This document shows, piece after piece, positions 8,165-17,844 of a stretch of 64,000 bases of DNA. Within the stretch, counting starts at the first letter, position 1. Each line of letters opens with the position of its first letter. The stretch spans positions 130,820 through 194,819 of the forward strand of contig NZ_MWLO01000145.1 in NCBI RefSeq assembly GCF_002198735.1. Reading direction: 5' to 3'. The stretch comes from Ideonella sp. A 288 (GTDB taxonomy: Bacteria > Pseudomonadota > Gammaproteobacteria > Burkholderiales > Burkholderiaceae_C). The translations under genes and the position numbers were made by a program. The notes beneath the pieces were generated by a model that was not told where the DNA came from, made no database searches, and worked only from the letters and a program-made list of their open reading frames with translations.

Positions 8165-9582
8165 GTGCGCCCCTCCTGCACCAGTTCGACCACCTGCCCC
8201 GGCACGGCGCCGATCGAGCCCGCGCCCATCGCGATCACCACGTCACCTCCGCGGCTGTGCTGCACGATGGCCTGCGGCAGCTCGGCCACCTCGTCGACGA
8301 ACACCGGATCGACGCGGCCGGCCACGCGTAAGGCGCGCGCCAGTGCACGGCCATCGGCGGCGACGATCGGCGCCTCGCCGGCCGAGTACACCTCGGTCAG
8401 CAGCACCGCGTCGGCCTGGCCCATGACCTTGACGAAGTCCTCGAAGCAGTCGCGCGTGCGGGTGAAGCGGTGCGGCTGGAAGGCCAGCACCAGGCGCCGG
8501 CCCGGGAAGGCGCCGCGCGCCGCGGCAATCACCGCGGCCATCTCCACCGGGTGGTGGCCGTAGTCGTCGATCAGCGTGAACTCGCCGCCGCCGTGCGCCG
8601 CTGCCACCGGCAGCTCGCCATAGCGCTGGAAGCGCCGGCCGACGCCGCTGAAGGCGGCCAGCGCGGCGACGATCGGCGCATCGGGCAACTCGAGCTCGGT
8701 GGCCACCGCGATGGCCGCCAGCGCGTTGCGCACGTTGTGCTCGCCGGGCAGGTTCAGCGTGATGTCGAGGTCGGGCAGCACGCTGCCGTTGCGGCGCTGG
8801 CAGGTGAAGCGCATCTGCCCGCCGGGCAGCGCCTGCACGTCGACGGCGCGGATCTGCGCCTCTTCGCCGAGGCCGTAGTTGACGATGGGCCGCGAGATCA
8901 TCGGCATGATCGAGCGCACGCCGGGGTCGTCGCCGCACAGCACCGCGGCGCCGTAGAACGGCATGCGGTGGATGAAGTCGACGAAGGCACCCTTCAGCCG
9001 CGCGAAGTCGTGCCCGTAGGTGTCCATGTGGTCGGCGTCGATGTTGGTGACGACGGCCAGCACCGGCAGCAGGTTCAGGAACGAGGCGTCGCTCTCGTCG
9101 GCCTCGACCACGATGTAGTCGCCCGAGCCGAGCCGCGAATTGGCGCCAGCCGAATTGAGCTTGCCGCCGATGACGAAGGTGGGGTCGACGCCGGCCTCGG
9201 CCAGGATGCTGGTGACCAGCGAGGTGGTGGTGGTCTTGCCGTGCGTGCCGGCGATGGCGATGCCCTGCTTCAGGCGCATCAGCTCGGCCAGCATCACTGC
9301 CCGCGGCACCACCGGGATGCGCGCCGCGCGCGCGGCGATGACCTCGGGGTTGTCGCCCTTCACCGCGGTGGACGTGACCACCGCCCCGGCACCGGCCACG
9401 TGCGCCGCGTCGTGGCCGACGAACACGCGCACCCCCAGGCCGGCCAGTCGACGCGTGGTGGCGTTGTCGGCCTGGTCGGAGCCCGACACCGTGTAGCCCA
9501 GGTTGTGCAGGATCTCGGCGATGCCGCTCATGCCGGCGCCGCCCACGCCGACGAAGTGGATGTGCTTGATGGCGTGCTTCAT
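8161..9582 (-). CDS. murC: UDP-N-acetylmuramate--L-alanine ligase
   Basis: The 473-aa Mur ligase adds L-Ala to UDP-MurNAc. It shows the N-terminal [17 protein letters not shown] nucleotide fold (9-25), the P-loop [10 protein letters not shown] (111-120), the EADESDASF motif and the central TNIDADHMD segment. The start is preceded by AGAGAGGG about nine bases upstream, a site that lies inside the 29-codon leader. That leader repeats the first eleven codons of murC with two changes, and its stop overlaps the murC ATG. Length is normal. Confidence 0.98.
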   Translation of the reverse strand: MKHAIKHIHFVGVGGAGMSGIAEILHNLGYTVSGSDQADNATTRRLAGLGVRVFVGHDAAHVAGAGAVVTSTAVKGDNPEVIAARAARIPVVPRAVMLAELMRLKQGIAIAGTHGKTTTTSLVTSILAEAGVDPTFVIGGKLNSAGANSRLGSGDYIVVEADESDASFLNLLPVLAVVTNIDADHMDTYGHDFARLKGAFVDFIHRMPFYGAAVLCGDDPGVRSIMPMISRPIVNYGLGEEAQIRAVDVQALPGGQMRFTCQRRNGSVLPDLDITLNLPGEHNVRNALAAIAVATELELPDAPIVAALAAFSGVGRRFQRYGELPVAAAHGGGEFTLIDDYGHHPVEMAAVIAAARGAFPGRRLVLAFQPHRFTRTRDCFEDFVKVMGQADAVLLTEVYSAGEAPIVAADGRALARALRVAGRVDPVFVDEVAELPQAIVQHSRGGDVVIAMGAGSIGAVPGQVVELVQEGRT

Positions 9583-9668
9583 GCGGCGGCCCTCTCTGCC
9601 CGCACGGACGCCTTCGTCGGCACCCCACGGGCCGCGACGACGTGGATGTGCTTGATCGCGTGCTTCAT
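9579..9668 (-). CDS. 29-codon leader ORF duplicating the murC 5' end
   Basis: Between murG and murC lies a small frame encoding [11 protein letters not shown] followed by 18 unrelated residues. Its first 32 bases match the murC start at 30 positions. Its ATG overlaps the murG stop (ATGA), and its TGA overlaps the murC ATG (ATGA), so it forms a perfect coupling bridge. It looks like a partial tandem duplication of the murC start that stayed in frame. It could simply be a relic, or a leader peptide that links murC translation to murG. No homologue is known to me. Translation is inferred from the overlaps. Confidence 0.55.
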   Translation of the reverse strand: MKHAIKHIHVVAARGVPTKASVRAERAAA

Positions 9669-10741
9669 GCCTTGCGCACCAGTTTGTCCAACTCGTCGGC
9701 CACCTTCGACGCGGCCTGCGGCAGGGCCAGCGTGCGGGCCCGCTCGGCCATGGCCAGCAAGGCCGGCCGGTCGAGCGCCAGCAGGTGTCCGGCCAGGGCC
9801 TCGGGCGTCAACTGCGCCTGCGGCAGGTGCCGCGCGGCGCCGTGGCGGGCCATGAACTCGGCGTTGTCGCGCTGGTGCGAGGTGGTGCGGATGACCAGCG
9901 GCACCAGCAGGCTGGGCACGCCGGCGGCGCACAGCTCGCTCACCGTCACCGCGCCGGCGCGGCAGACGATGAGGTCGCAGTCGGCCAGCCTGGCGGCCAT
10001 GTCGTCGATGAAGGGCAGCACTTCGGCGGCCAGCCCGGCGTCGCGGTAGGCCGCCCGCACGGCGTCGAGTTGCGCGCTGCCGGTCTGGTGGACGACGGTG
10101 GGCCGCTGCGCCGCAGGCAGCCGTGCCAGCGCCGCCGGCAGCGTGGTGTTGAGCACCTGGGCGCCCAGGCTGCCGCCGACCACCAGCAGGCGCAGCGGGC
10201 CCTGCCTCCCGGCGAAGCGAAGGGCCGGCGCCGCGATCGCCTCGATCTCGGCGCGCACCGGGTTGCCGGTGACCAGGCCCAGCTTCGTGGACCGCGCGGC
10301 CTCGCCGTCGAATCCGAAGGCCACGCGGTCGGCCACCGGCAACAGCGACCGGTTCGACAGCAGCAGGGCCGCATCGGCGTTGACCAGCATCAGCGGCTTG
10401 CCCAGCAGCGAGGCCATCAGGCCGCCCGGGAAGCACACGTAGCCGCCCATGCCCAGCACCGCGTCGGCCCCGCGCCGGCGCAGGATGCGCAGGCTGTCCC
10501 AGAAGGCCTTCAGCAGCCGCAGGCCGCCGGTCATCGTGTGCAGCAGGCCCTTGCCGCGCAGACCGGTGAAGGACAGCGTGTCCATCGCGATGCCGCTGGG
10601 CGGCACCAGCCTGTTTTCCATGCCGGTGGTGGTGCCCAGCCAGCTGACGGTCCAGCCGCGGCGTTGCACCTCGCTGGCCACCGCGAGGCCGGGGATGATG
10701 TGGCCGCCGGTGCCGGCCGCCATGACGACGAGGTGCGGCAT
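9665..10741 (-). CDS. murG: UDP-GlcNAc:lipid I glycosyltransferase MurG
   Basis: The 358-aa peripheral membrane GT-B enzyme converts lipid I to lipid II. The N-terminal [16 protein letters not shown] is the glycine-rich lipid-binding loop; [13 protein letters not shown] and [11 protein letters not shown] with [15 protein letters not shown] are the donor-binding motifs. Its ATG overlaps the ftsW stop by one base (TGATG), and its own stop overlaps the leader ORF ahead of murC. Position and length are typical of the dcw cluster. Confidence 0.98.
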   Translation of the reverse strand: MPHLVVMAAGTGGHIIPGLAVASEVQRRGWTVSWLGTTTGMENRLVPPSGIAMDTLSFTGLRGKGLLHTMTGGLRLLKAFWDSLRILRRRGADAVLGMGGYVCFPGGLMASLLGKPLMLVNADAALLLSNRSLLPVADRVAFGFDGEAARSTKLGLVTGNPVRAEIEAIAAPALRFAGRQGPLRLLVVGGSLGAQVLNTTLPAALARLPAAQRPTVVHQTGSAQLDAVRAAYRDAGLAAEVLPFIDDMAARLADCDLIVCRAGAVTVSELCAAGVPSLLVPLVIRTTSHQRDNAEFMARHGAARHLPQAQLTPEALAGHLLALDRPALLAMAERARTLALPQAASKVADELDKLVRKA

Positions 10742-12003
10742 CACGCCCTTCCTCCCCGCATGAGTTGCCTGTTTTCGATATCCACACGCACGACAATCGC
10801 CAGCGCGACAAGGTTCATCAGGATCGCCGAGCCGCCATAGCTGAGCAGCGGCAGCGTCAGGCCCTTGGTGGGCAGGGCGCCGAGGTTCACGCCCATGTTG
10901 ATCAGCGTCTGGCCGCCGAACCAGATGCCGATGCCCTGCACCATCAGGCCGGCGAAGACGCGGTCCAGCGCCACGGCCTGGCGGCCGATGACGAAGAGGC
11001 GGCGGGTCAGCCAGAAGAAGGCGATGATCACCGCCGCCACGCCGATGAAGCCGAGTTCCTCGCCGATCACGGCCATCAGGAAGTCGGTGTGGGCCTCGGG
11101 CAGGTAGTGCAGCTTCTCGACGCTGCCACCCAGGCCCTGGCCGGTGAGCTCGCCACGGCCGAAGGCGATCAGCGAATGGGTGAGCTGGTAGCCCTTGCCC
11201 TGCGAGTACACCGGGTCCCAGGGGTCCAGGAAGGCCAGGATGCGTTCGCGGCGGAACGGGCTGGCTGCGATCATCAGACCGAAGGCGCCCACCAGCACAG
11301 CGCTGCTGACCACGAACATGCGGCCGTTGACGCCGCCCAGGAACAGGATGCCCAGCGACACCACCGAGATCACGATGAAGGCGCCCATGTCGGGCTCGGC
11401 CAGCAGCAGCAGGCCGATCACGGCCAGCGCCACCGCCATCGGCCACACGGCCTGGAAGAAGCGCTCCTTCACGTCCATCTTGCGCACCATGTAGCTGGCC
11501 GCGTACATGGCCATGGCCAGCTTGGCCAGCTCACTCGGCTGGAAGCTCATGAAGCCCATCGGGATCCAGCGGCGTGCACCGTTGACGCCCTTGCCGACCT
11601 GCGGGATCAACACCACCGTCAGCAGCACCAACGAGACCACGAAGAGCCACGGCGCCCAGCGTTCCCAGGTGTTGACGGGCACCTGCACCGCCAGCACCGC
11701 GGCGAGCACCGAGATGCAGATGAACAGCGCATGCCGGCTCAGGAAATAGGTGGGCGCGTAGCGGGCGAACTTGGGGTTGTCGGGCATTGCGACGCTGGCC
11801 GAATAGACCATCACCAGGCCGAGCGCGAGCAAGGCCACGACGACCCAGACCAGGCCCTGGTCGAAGCCCGAGATGCGCGGCGGCTGCCCACCCGATGGAC
11901 CGGTCCACTCGCGGATGGGCAGGCGCTGCTCGCGCGCAGCACGAGCGGCCTTCCAGCGCTGAACGAGGCCGTCGAGGCCGAAGCGGCGGGCTTGCGACGT
12001 CAC
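10741..12003 (-). CDS. ftsW: Peptidoglycan glycosyltransferase FtsW
   Basis: This SEDS-family polytopic membrane protein (420 aa, about ten helices) polymerises lipid II at the septum with FtsI. Visible motifs are [10 protein letters not shown] near the first helix, [49 protein letters not shown] and the C-terminal [11 protein letters not shown]. The start is a GTG that overlaps the murD stop in a GTGA. This choice fits family length and coupling; a much longer upstream extension in the same frame has no FtsW similarity. The N-terminal 60 residues are cytoplasmic and basic. Confidence 0.97.
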   Translation of the reverse strand: MTSQARRFGLDGLVQRWKAARAAREQRLPIREWTGPSGGQPPRISGFDQGLVWVVVALLALGLVMVYSASVAMPDNPKFARYAPTYFLSRHALFICISVLAAVLAVQVPVNTWERWAPWLFVVSLVLLTVVLIPQVGKGVNGARRWIPMGFMSFQPSELAKLAMAMYAASYMVRKMDVKERFFQAVWPMAVALAVIGLLLLAEPDMGAFIVISVVSLGILFLGGVNGRMFVVSSAVLVGAFGLMIAASPFRRERILAFLDPWDPVYSQGKGYQLTHSLIAFGRGELTGQGLGGSVEKLHYLPEAHTDFLMAVIGEELGFIGVAAVIIAFFWLTRRLFVIGRQAVALDRVFAGLMVQGIGIWFGGQTLINMGVNLGALPTKGLTLPLLSYGGSAILMNLVALAIVVRVDIENRQLMRGGRA

Positions 12004-13769
12004 ACCGTCTCTCCCCGCTCGGCGGCCAGCATGCGCACCGCGTCGACGAAGACCTCGGCCCGGTGGCCGTAGTTCCGGAACATGTCGAGGCTGGCGCAGG
12101 CCGGGCTCAGCAGCACCGCGTCGCCCGGCCGGGCCTGCTCGAAGCACCAGGCGGTGGCGGCGGTGAGGTCGGCGTGGTGGACCATGGGCACGCCGGTGGC
12201 GGCCAGGGCCGCCTCGATCGTGGCAGCGTCGCGCCCGATCAGCGCCACGGCACGCACCTGGCGCGACACCGGCCCGGCCAGCGGCGAAAAATCCTGGCCC
12301 TTGCCGTCACCGCCCAGCACCACCACCAGCTTGCCCGGCGCCTTGTCGGCACCCAGGCCCTCGAGCGCCGCGACGGTGGCGCCGACGTTGGTGCCCTTGC
12401 TGTCGTCGAAGGCCTCGACCTCGCCGATGCGGGCGATGAACTCGACCCGGTGCGGCTCGCCGTGGTAGTCGCGCAGGCCGTGCAGCATCGGCGCCAGCGC
12501 ACAGCCGATCGCCCCGGCCAGGGCCAGGGCCGCCAGCGCATTGGCCGCGTTGTGGCGGCCGCGGATTCGCAGCGCATCCGCGGGCATCAGGCGCTGCAGG
12601 TGGATCTCCACGGTCTCGTCCTTGCGGCGCTTGACCGTCTCGTCGGCTTCGAGCGCTCGCACCAGCCAGGCCATGCCGTTCTCGACCACCAGGCCGTAGT
12701 CGCCCGGGTGATGCGGGGCATCCAGGCCGAAGCGCAACACCTTGCGGCTTACCGCCTTGGCCGCGCGGCCGCGGCCGCCCTTGACCATCACGGGCGCCGG
12801 CACCATGGCCTCGACGCGCAGGTCGTCGCGGTTGACGACCATCGCCGCGTGTGTGCCGAAGACCCGTGCCTTGGCCGCCGCGTAGGCCTCCATCGAGCCG
12901 TGCCAGTCGAGGTGGTCCTGCGTGACGTTGAGCACCGCGGCGGCGTCGGGCTCGAAGCCCTGCACGCCGTCGAGCTGGAAGCTCGACAGCTCGAGCACCC
13001 AGACCTCGGGCAGGTGCTCGAACACCGGCGCGGCCGGGGGCGGCGGGGCAAGTTGCAGCGGGGCCTCGTCGTCGGCCGGGGCGCTTTCGGCCGCGGTCTC
13101 GTCGGCCGGCGGGGCCACGGTGCCCGCGTCGGATGCCGCGTCGACCACCGTGGAACTGGCATCGCCGGTGGCGGCGCCACCAGCCCCGGCGTCAGCGTCG
13201 GCCGCGGCGCCCGTCTCGGCATCGGACACGGCCGCCCCGTCCACCACCGGTGCCGGCTCCTTGGCAAGTACCTCGGCCAACGTGTCCAGCATCGTCGGGC
13301 CGATGTTGCCGGCGGTGGCCACGCGCCGGCCGGCGCGCTCGGCCAGCATCGCGGTCAGCGCCGTGGTGGTGGTCTTGCCGTTGGTGCCGGTGATGGCGAT
13401 CACCTTCGGCGCATAGCCGCGCTCGGCCAACAGGTCAGCCAGCGCGCGGGCGAACAGGTCGAGCTCGCCACCGATGGCCAGGCCGGTGGCGCGTGCGGCG
13501 GCCAGCAGCGGCGCGATGCGCTCGTCCGACGGCGACAGGCCCGGGCTCTTCAGCACCATCTGCACGCCGGCCAGGTGGCTGGCGTCGAGTGCGCCGCTGA
13601 ACAGCCGCGCGCCGGGCACCGCATCGTGCAGTGCGTCGGCCTGCGGCGGCGCCTCGCGCGAATCCCACACGCGCACCTGGGCGCCGTGGCCCGCGCACCA
13701 GCGCGCCATCGCCAGGCCCGAATGACCGAGGCCCAGCACCAGCACGGAGAGGTCGGCGAGGTGCTTCAT
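12000..13769 (-). CDS. murD: UDP-MurNAc-L-Ala:D-glutamate ligase with a large low-complexity insert
   Basis: MurD adds D-Glu to UDP-MurNAc-L-Ala. The N-terminal [16 protein letters not shown]ossmann motif, P-loop [11 protein letters not shown] (126-136), [10 protein letters not shown] and [11 protein letters not shown] are all present. At 589 aa it is far longer than the usual 440-500. The excess is mainly residues 170-252 (bases about 13014-13262), a stretch rich in Ala, Asp, Thr and Pro between the P-loop region and [11 protein letters not shown] smaller charged insert, [14 protein letters not shown], lies further on. The frame is intact, so a functional enzyme with a disordered loop is likely. 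The start overlaps the mraY stop (ATGA). Confidence 0.97.
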   Translation of the reverse strand: MKHLADLSVLVLGLGHSGLAMARWCAGHGAQVRVWDSREAPPQADALHDAVPGARLFSGALDASHLAGVQMVLKSPGLSPSDERIAPLLAAARATGLAIGGELDLFARALADLLAERGYAPKVIAITGTNGKTTTTALTAMLAERAGRRVATAGNIGPTMLDTLAEVLAKEPAPVVDGAAVSDAETGAAADADAGAGGAATGDASSTVVDAASDAGTVAPPADETAAESAPADDEAPLQLAPPPPAAPVFEHLPEVWVLELSSFQLDGVQGFEPDAAAVLNVTQDHLDWHGSMEAYAAAKARVFGTHAAMVVNRDDLRVEAMVPAPVMVKGGRGRAAKAVSRKVLRFGLDAPHHPGDYGLVVENGMAWLVRALEADETVKRRKDETVEIHLQRLMPADALRIRGRHNAANALAALALAGAIGCALAPMLHGLRDYHGEPHRVEFIARIGEVEAFDDSKGTNVGATVAALEGLGADKAPGKLVVVLGGDGKGQDFSPLAGPVSRQVRAVALIGRDAATIEAALAATGVPMVHHADLTAATAWCFEQARPGDAVLLSPACASLDMFRNYGHRAEVFVDAVRMLAAERGETV

Positions 13770-14944
13770 CGCAGCTTCAGGCTCGCCAGCCCGACCAGGC
13801 ACAGCAGCATCGTGATGATCCAGAAACGGATCACCACCTGGGTCTCGGTCCAGCCGGACTTCTCGAAGTGGTGGTGCAGCGGCGCCATCTTGAAGATGCG
13901 GCGGCCCACGCCGTAGCGCTTCTTGGTGAACTTGAACCAGCTCACCTGCACCATCACCGACAGCACCTCGGCGACGAACACCGCGCCCATGATGCCGAGC
14001 ACGATCTCCTGCCGCGTGATCACCGCGATGGTGCCCAGCGCGCCGCCCAGCGCCAACGCGCCGACGTCGCCCATGAACACCTGCGCCGGGTGGGCGTTGA
14101 ACCACAGGAAGGCCAGGCCCGCGCCGGCCAGCGCGCCGCAGAAGATCAGCAGTTCGCCGGCGCCGGGGATGTAGGGGAACAGCAGGTACTTGCTGTACAC
14201 CGCATTGCCGACGATGTAGGCGAAGATGCCCAGCGCCGAGCCGACCAGCACCACCGGCATGATGGCCAGGCCATCCAGCCCGTCGGTGAAGTTGACGGCG
14301 TTGCTGCAGCCGACGATGACGAAGTAGGTCAGGCCGATGAAGCCGAACACACCCAGCGGGTAGCTCACCGTCTTGAAGAACGGCAGCATCAGGTCGGCCT
14401 TGGGCGGCAGGTCGTTCGAGAAGCCGCTCTGCACCCAGCGGATGAACAGTTCGAGCACGCGCAGGTTGGTCGTCTCCGACACGCTGAAGGCCAGGTACAG
14501 CGCCGCCACCAGGCCGACGATCGACTGCCAGAAGAACTTCTCCTTCGAGCTCATGCCCTCGGGGTTCTTGTGCACGACCTTGCGGTAGTCGTCGACCCAG
14601 CCCACCGCACCGAAGCCGAAGGTCACCAGCATCACCACCCAGACGAAGCGGTTGGTCCAGTCGAACCACAGCAGCGTGGCCACGCCGATGCCGATGAGCA
14701 CCAGCACGCCGCCCATCGTCGGCGTGCCCGACTTGGCCAGGTGCGAGGCCATGCCGTACTCGCGGATCGGCTGGCCAATCTTCAGCTCGGTGAGCTTGCG
14801 GATCACCCACGGGCCGAAGGCCAGGCCGATGAGCAGCGCCGTCAGCGCCGACATCACCGCACGGAAGGTGAGGTACTGGAACAGGCGCAGGAAGCCCCAC
14901 TCCGGGAAGTGTCCGAGCAACCACTGGGACAGGCTAAGCAGCAT
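13766..14944 (-). CDS. mraY: Phospho-N-acetylmuramoyl-pentapeptide transferase MraY
   Basis: The 392-aa polytopic membrane enzyme transfers phospho-MurNAc-pentapeptide to undecaprenyl phosphate, giving lipid I. Signature segments are [13 protein letters not shown], the DDYRKV aspartate pair, [10 protein letters not shown] and the [12 protein letters not shown] histidine motif. The ATG lies within the end of murF (11-base overlap) and follows a good GGGAGG ribosome site. Length is a little above E. coli MraY and normal for Burkholderiales. Confidence 0.98.
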   Translation of the reverse strand: MLLSLSQWLLGHFPEWGFLRLFQYLTFRAVMSALTALLIGLAFGPWVIRKLTELKIGQPIREYGMASHLAKSGTPTMGGVLVLIGIGVATLLWFDWTNRFVWVVMLVTFGFGAVGWVDDYRKVVHKNPEGMSSKEKFFWQSIVGLVAALYLAFSVSETTNLRVLELFIRWVQSGFSNDLPPKADLMLPFFKTVSYPLGVFGFIGLTYFVIVGCSNAVNFTDGLDGLAIMPVVLVGSALGIFAYIVGNAVYSKYLLFPYIPGAGELLIFCGALAGAGLAFLWFNAHPAQVFMGDVGALALGGALGTIAVITRQEIVLGIMGAVFVAEVLSVMVQVSWFKFTKKRYGVGRRIFKMAPLHHHFEKSGWTETQVVIRFWIITMLLCLVGLASLKLR

Positions 14945-16340
14945 GGTGCCCTCCCGCCTCGGTGCCCCGCAGTGCGGCCACCACGCGCTCCATGCGCATG
15001 AAGCGCGAGCCCTTGACCAGCGCCGAGGCGCACTCGGGCGCCTGGGCCAGCGCGGCGAGCAACGCCTCGACGCGGTCGAAGTGGCGGGCCCCGGCGCCGA
15101 AGGCCGCGGCCGTCTCGGCGCAAAGCGAACCGACGGTCCACACGTGTGCGAGGCCACGCTCGCGCGCATGCAAGCCCACCTCGGCGTGGAAGGCCGGGCC
15201 CTGGTCGCCGACCTCACCCATGTCGCCCAGCACCAGCCAGTGCGGCCCGGGCAGCCCGGCCAGCAGGTCGATGGCGGCACGCACCGAATCGGGATTGGCG
15301 TTGTAGCTGTCGTCGACCAGCGCCACCGACTGCGCGCCGCGCTGCCAGCGGCCCAGCTGCGAGCGGCCGGCCACCGGCCGGAAGGCCGCGAGGCCGCTCA
15401 CGATGGCCGTCAGCGGCGCGCCGGCCGCGAAGGCTGCGCTGGCCGCGGCCAGCGCGTTGTGCACGTTGTGCGCGCCGGGCATGGCCAGCACGGCATCGAC
15501 CGGGCCGGCGGGCGTGCGCAGGGCCAGCGCCCAATGGTCGGTGCCGTCGGTGCCTTCGGTGGTGGCCACCCAGCGCGACTCGGCCACCACGTCGGCGCCG
15601 CCGTGGGCGGCGAAGGTGAGGCGCCGGCGCGTGCCGGCCAGCGACTGCCACACCCCGGCCTGGGCGTCGTCGGCCGGGTAGACGGCCACGCCGTCGGCCG
15701 GCAGGGCCGCGATGGCCGCGCCGTTCTCGCGCGCCACCGCCTCGACGGTGGCCATGAATTCCTGGTGCTCGCGCTGCGCGTTGTTGACCAGCGCCACCGT
15801 GGGCTGCGCAATGCGCGCCAGCAGCGCGATCTCGCCGGGGTGGTTCATGCCCAGTTCGAACACCGCCACGCGGTGCGCGGGTGTGAGCCGCAGGGCCGTG
15901 AGCGGCAGGCCGATGTGGTTGTTGAAGTTGCCCGCGGTGGCCAGCGCGGCCTCGCCGTGCCACTGGCGCAGGATGGCCGCGGTCATCTGCGTGACGGTGG
16001 TCTTGCCGTTGCTGCCGGTGACGGCGATCACCGGCAGGTCGAAGCGCGCACGCCAGGCCTGGGCCAGTTGTTGCAACGCGACCAGGCTGTCGGACACCTG
16101 CAAGCCGGGCAGGCTGGCCTCGGCCAGCCCGCGCTCGGCCAGGGCCGCCACGGCGCCGGCCTGGCGGGCCTGCGGCAGAAAGTCATGCGCATCGAAGCGC
16201 TCGCCGCGCAGCGCGACGAACAGGTCGCCGGCCCGCAGGCTGCGGCTGTCGCTGTGCACCCTCAGGACCGGCGTGGCGCCGTCGCCCACCAGGGTGGATC
16301 CGGGCAGCAGCGCGGCGGCCTGGGCCAAGGTCATCAGCAT
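14934..16340 (-). CDS. murF: UDP-MurNAc-tripeptide:D-Ala-D-Ala ligase
   Basis: The 468-aa Mur ligase attaches D-Ala-D-Ala to complete the pentapeptide precursor. It has the substrate-binding [20 protein letters not shown] segment, P-loop [11 protein letters not shown] (108-118), [11 protein letters not shown] and the [10 protein letters not shown] motif. Two in-frame ATGs occur at the start (MLM); the first follows GAGGGG and overlaps murE by seven bases. No unusual insert is seen. Confidence 0.98.
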   Translation of the reverse strand: MLMTLAQAAALLPGSTLVGDGATPVLRVHSDSRSLRAGDLFVALRGERFDAHDFLPQARQAGAVAALAERGLAEASLPGLQVSDSLVALQQLAQAWRARFDLPVIAVTGSNGKTTVTQMTAAILRQWHGEAALATAGNFNNHIGLPLTALRLTPAHRVAVFELGMNHPGEIALLARIAQPTVALVNNAQREHQEFMATVEAVARENGAAIAALPADGVAVYPADDAQAGVWQSLAGTRRRLTFAAHGGADVVAESRWVATTEGTDGTDHWALALRTPAGPVDAVLAMPGAHNVHNALAAASAAFAAGAPLTAIVSGLAAFRPVAGRSQLGRWQRGAQSVALVDDSYNANPDSVRAAIDLLAGLPGPHWLVLGDMGEVGDQGPAFHAEVGLHARERGLAHVWTVGSLCAETAAAFGAGARHFDRVEALLAALAQAPECASALVKGSRFMRMERVVAALRGTEAGGHHAA

Positions 16341-17842
16341 GCCGCGCCCCTCAGCCGCAAGGCGCGCAGGGCCACGTCGACATCGGAGAACGCGTGGCGC
16401 ACGCCGGCGATCTCCTGCGTCGATTCATGCCCCTTGCCGGCCACCAGCACCACGTCGGCCACCGCGGCTTCGGTGACGGCGCGCTCGATGGCTTCGCGCC
16501 GGTCGGCGATGACCCACGGCGCCGGCGCGGCGGACATGCCGCCGACGATCTGCTGCAGGATGGCCTCGGGCACCTCGTCGCGCGGGTTGTCGCTGGTGAC
16601 CACCACCGCGTCGGCGCCGCGCTGGGCGATGGCGCCCATCAGCGGCCGCTTGGTGGCGTCGCGGTTGCCACCGCAGCCGAACACGCACCACAGCCGGCCG
16701 CCGCGCGCCGCGGCCAGCGGGCGCAGCGCGGAGAGCGCCTTGTCCAGCGCATCGGGCGTGTGGGCGTAGTCGACCACCACCTCGGGCTGCGGCGCACCGG
16801 CCACCGACACCGGCTGCATGCGGCCAGGCACCGGCGTCAGGCCCGGCACCACCTGCACCGCGTCGGCCAGCGACACGCCCAGCGCGCACAGGCCGCCCAG
16901 CACCACCAGCAGGTTGCTGGCGTTGTAGTCGCCGATCAGGGTGCTGCGCACGGGCTGAACCTCGGTGCCTTCGATGGCCTCGAAGGCCAGGCCACCGTCC
17001 ACATAGCGCACATCCTGAGCGCACAGGCGCGCCCCCGCCCGGGTCGACACCGTCCACAGGTCGAGCGCACGGCCCTGCAACTCGGCCGCCAGCGCGGCGC
17101 CCTGCGGATCGTCGACATTGACCACCGCCGCGCGCAGGCCCGGCCAGTCGAACAGCGCCCGCTTGCAGGCCCAGTAGGCGGCCATGTCGTGGTGGTAGTC
17201 GAGGTGGTCGCGGGTGAAGTTGGTGAACTGCGCCACCGTCACCGGCAGCCCGGCCAGGCGGTGCTCGGCGATGCCGATCGACGAGGCCTCGATGGCGCAG
17301 GCCGAGAAGCCGTCGTCGACCATGCGGCGCAGCGCGGCCTGCAGCGTGACGGGGTCGGGCGTGGTCAGGCCGGTGCCCTGCACCGAACCACTGTCGGCGG
17401 TGTCGGCGCGCGGCGGCTCGCCGATGCCCAGCGTGCCGACGACGCCGCAGCGGCGCTGCAGCAGCGTCAGCGCCTGCGCGTCCCACCAGGCGGTGGAGCT
17501 CTTGCCGTTGGTGCCGGTGACGGCCAGCACCGACAGCGCCGCGCCGGGGTGGCCGTGGAAGGCGGCGGCCACGGTGCCGGTGGCGGCCTTCAGGCCGGTG
17601 AAGGCGGCCAGGCGGGCGTCGTCGGGCAGATCGTAGGCCTGGCGGCCGTCGGCCTCGACCAGACAGGCCGAGGCGCCCGCGTCGATGGCCGCGCGCACGA
17701 AGCGCCGCGCATCGACGGCATGCCCGGGCCACGCGATGAAGCCGTCGCCCGGCTGCACCTGGCGGCTGTCCACGCGCAGGCTGCCGCGCACGCGCTGGCG
17801 CAGCCAGGCGGCAGCGTCGTCGGGGCGGGACAGCAGGTGCAT
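16334..17842 (-). CDS. murE: UDP-MurNAc-L-Ala-D-Glu--meso-diaminopimelate ligase
   Basis: The 502-aa Mur ligase adds the third amino acid of the stem peptide. The P-loop is VTGTNGKSST (108-117), and DYAHTPDAL and FGCGGNRDATKRP mark the C-terminal domain. The motif DNPR (418-421) is the known determinant for meso-diaminopimelate rather than lysine, so a DAP-type Gram-negative wall is predicted. It starts two bases after the ftsI stop. Confidence 0.98.
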   Translation of the reverse strand: MHLLSRPDDAAAWLRQRVRGSLRVDSRQVQPGDGFIAWPGHAVDARRFVRAAIDAGASACLVEADGRQAYDLPDDARLAAFTGLKAATGTVAAAFHGHPGAALSVLAVTGTNGKSSTAWWDAQALTLLQRRCGVVGTLGIGEPPRADTADSGSVQGTGLTTPDPVTLQAALRRMVDDGFSACAIEASSIGIAEHRLAGLPVTVAQFTNFTRDHLDYHHDMAAYWACKRALFDWPGLRAAVVNVDDPQGAALAAELQGRALDLWTVSTRAGARLCAQDVRYVDGGLAFEAIEGTEVQPVRSTLIGDYNASNLLVVLGGLCALGVSLADAVQVVPGLTPVPGRMQPVSVAGAPQPEVVVDYAHTPDALDKALSALRPLAAARGGRLWCVFGCGGNRDATKRPLMGAIAQRGADAVVVTSDNPRDEVPEAILQQIVGGMSAAPAPWVIADRREAIERAVTEAAVADVVLVAGKGHESTQEIAGVRHAFSDVDVALRALRLRGAAC

Positions 17843-17844
17843 GC

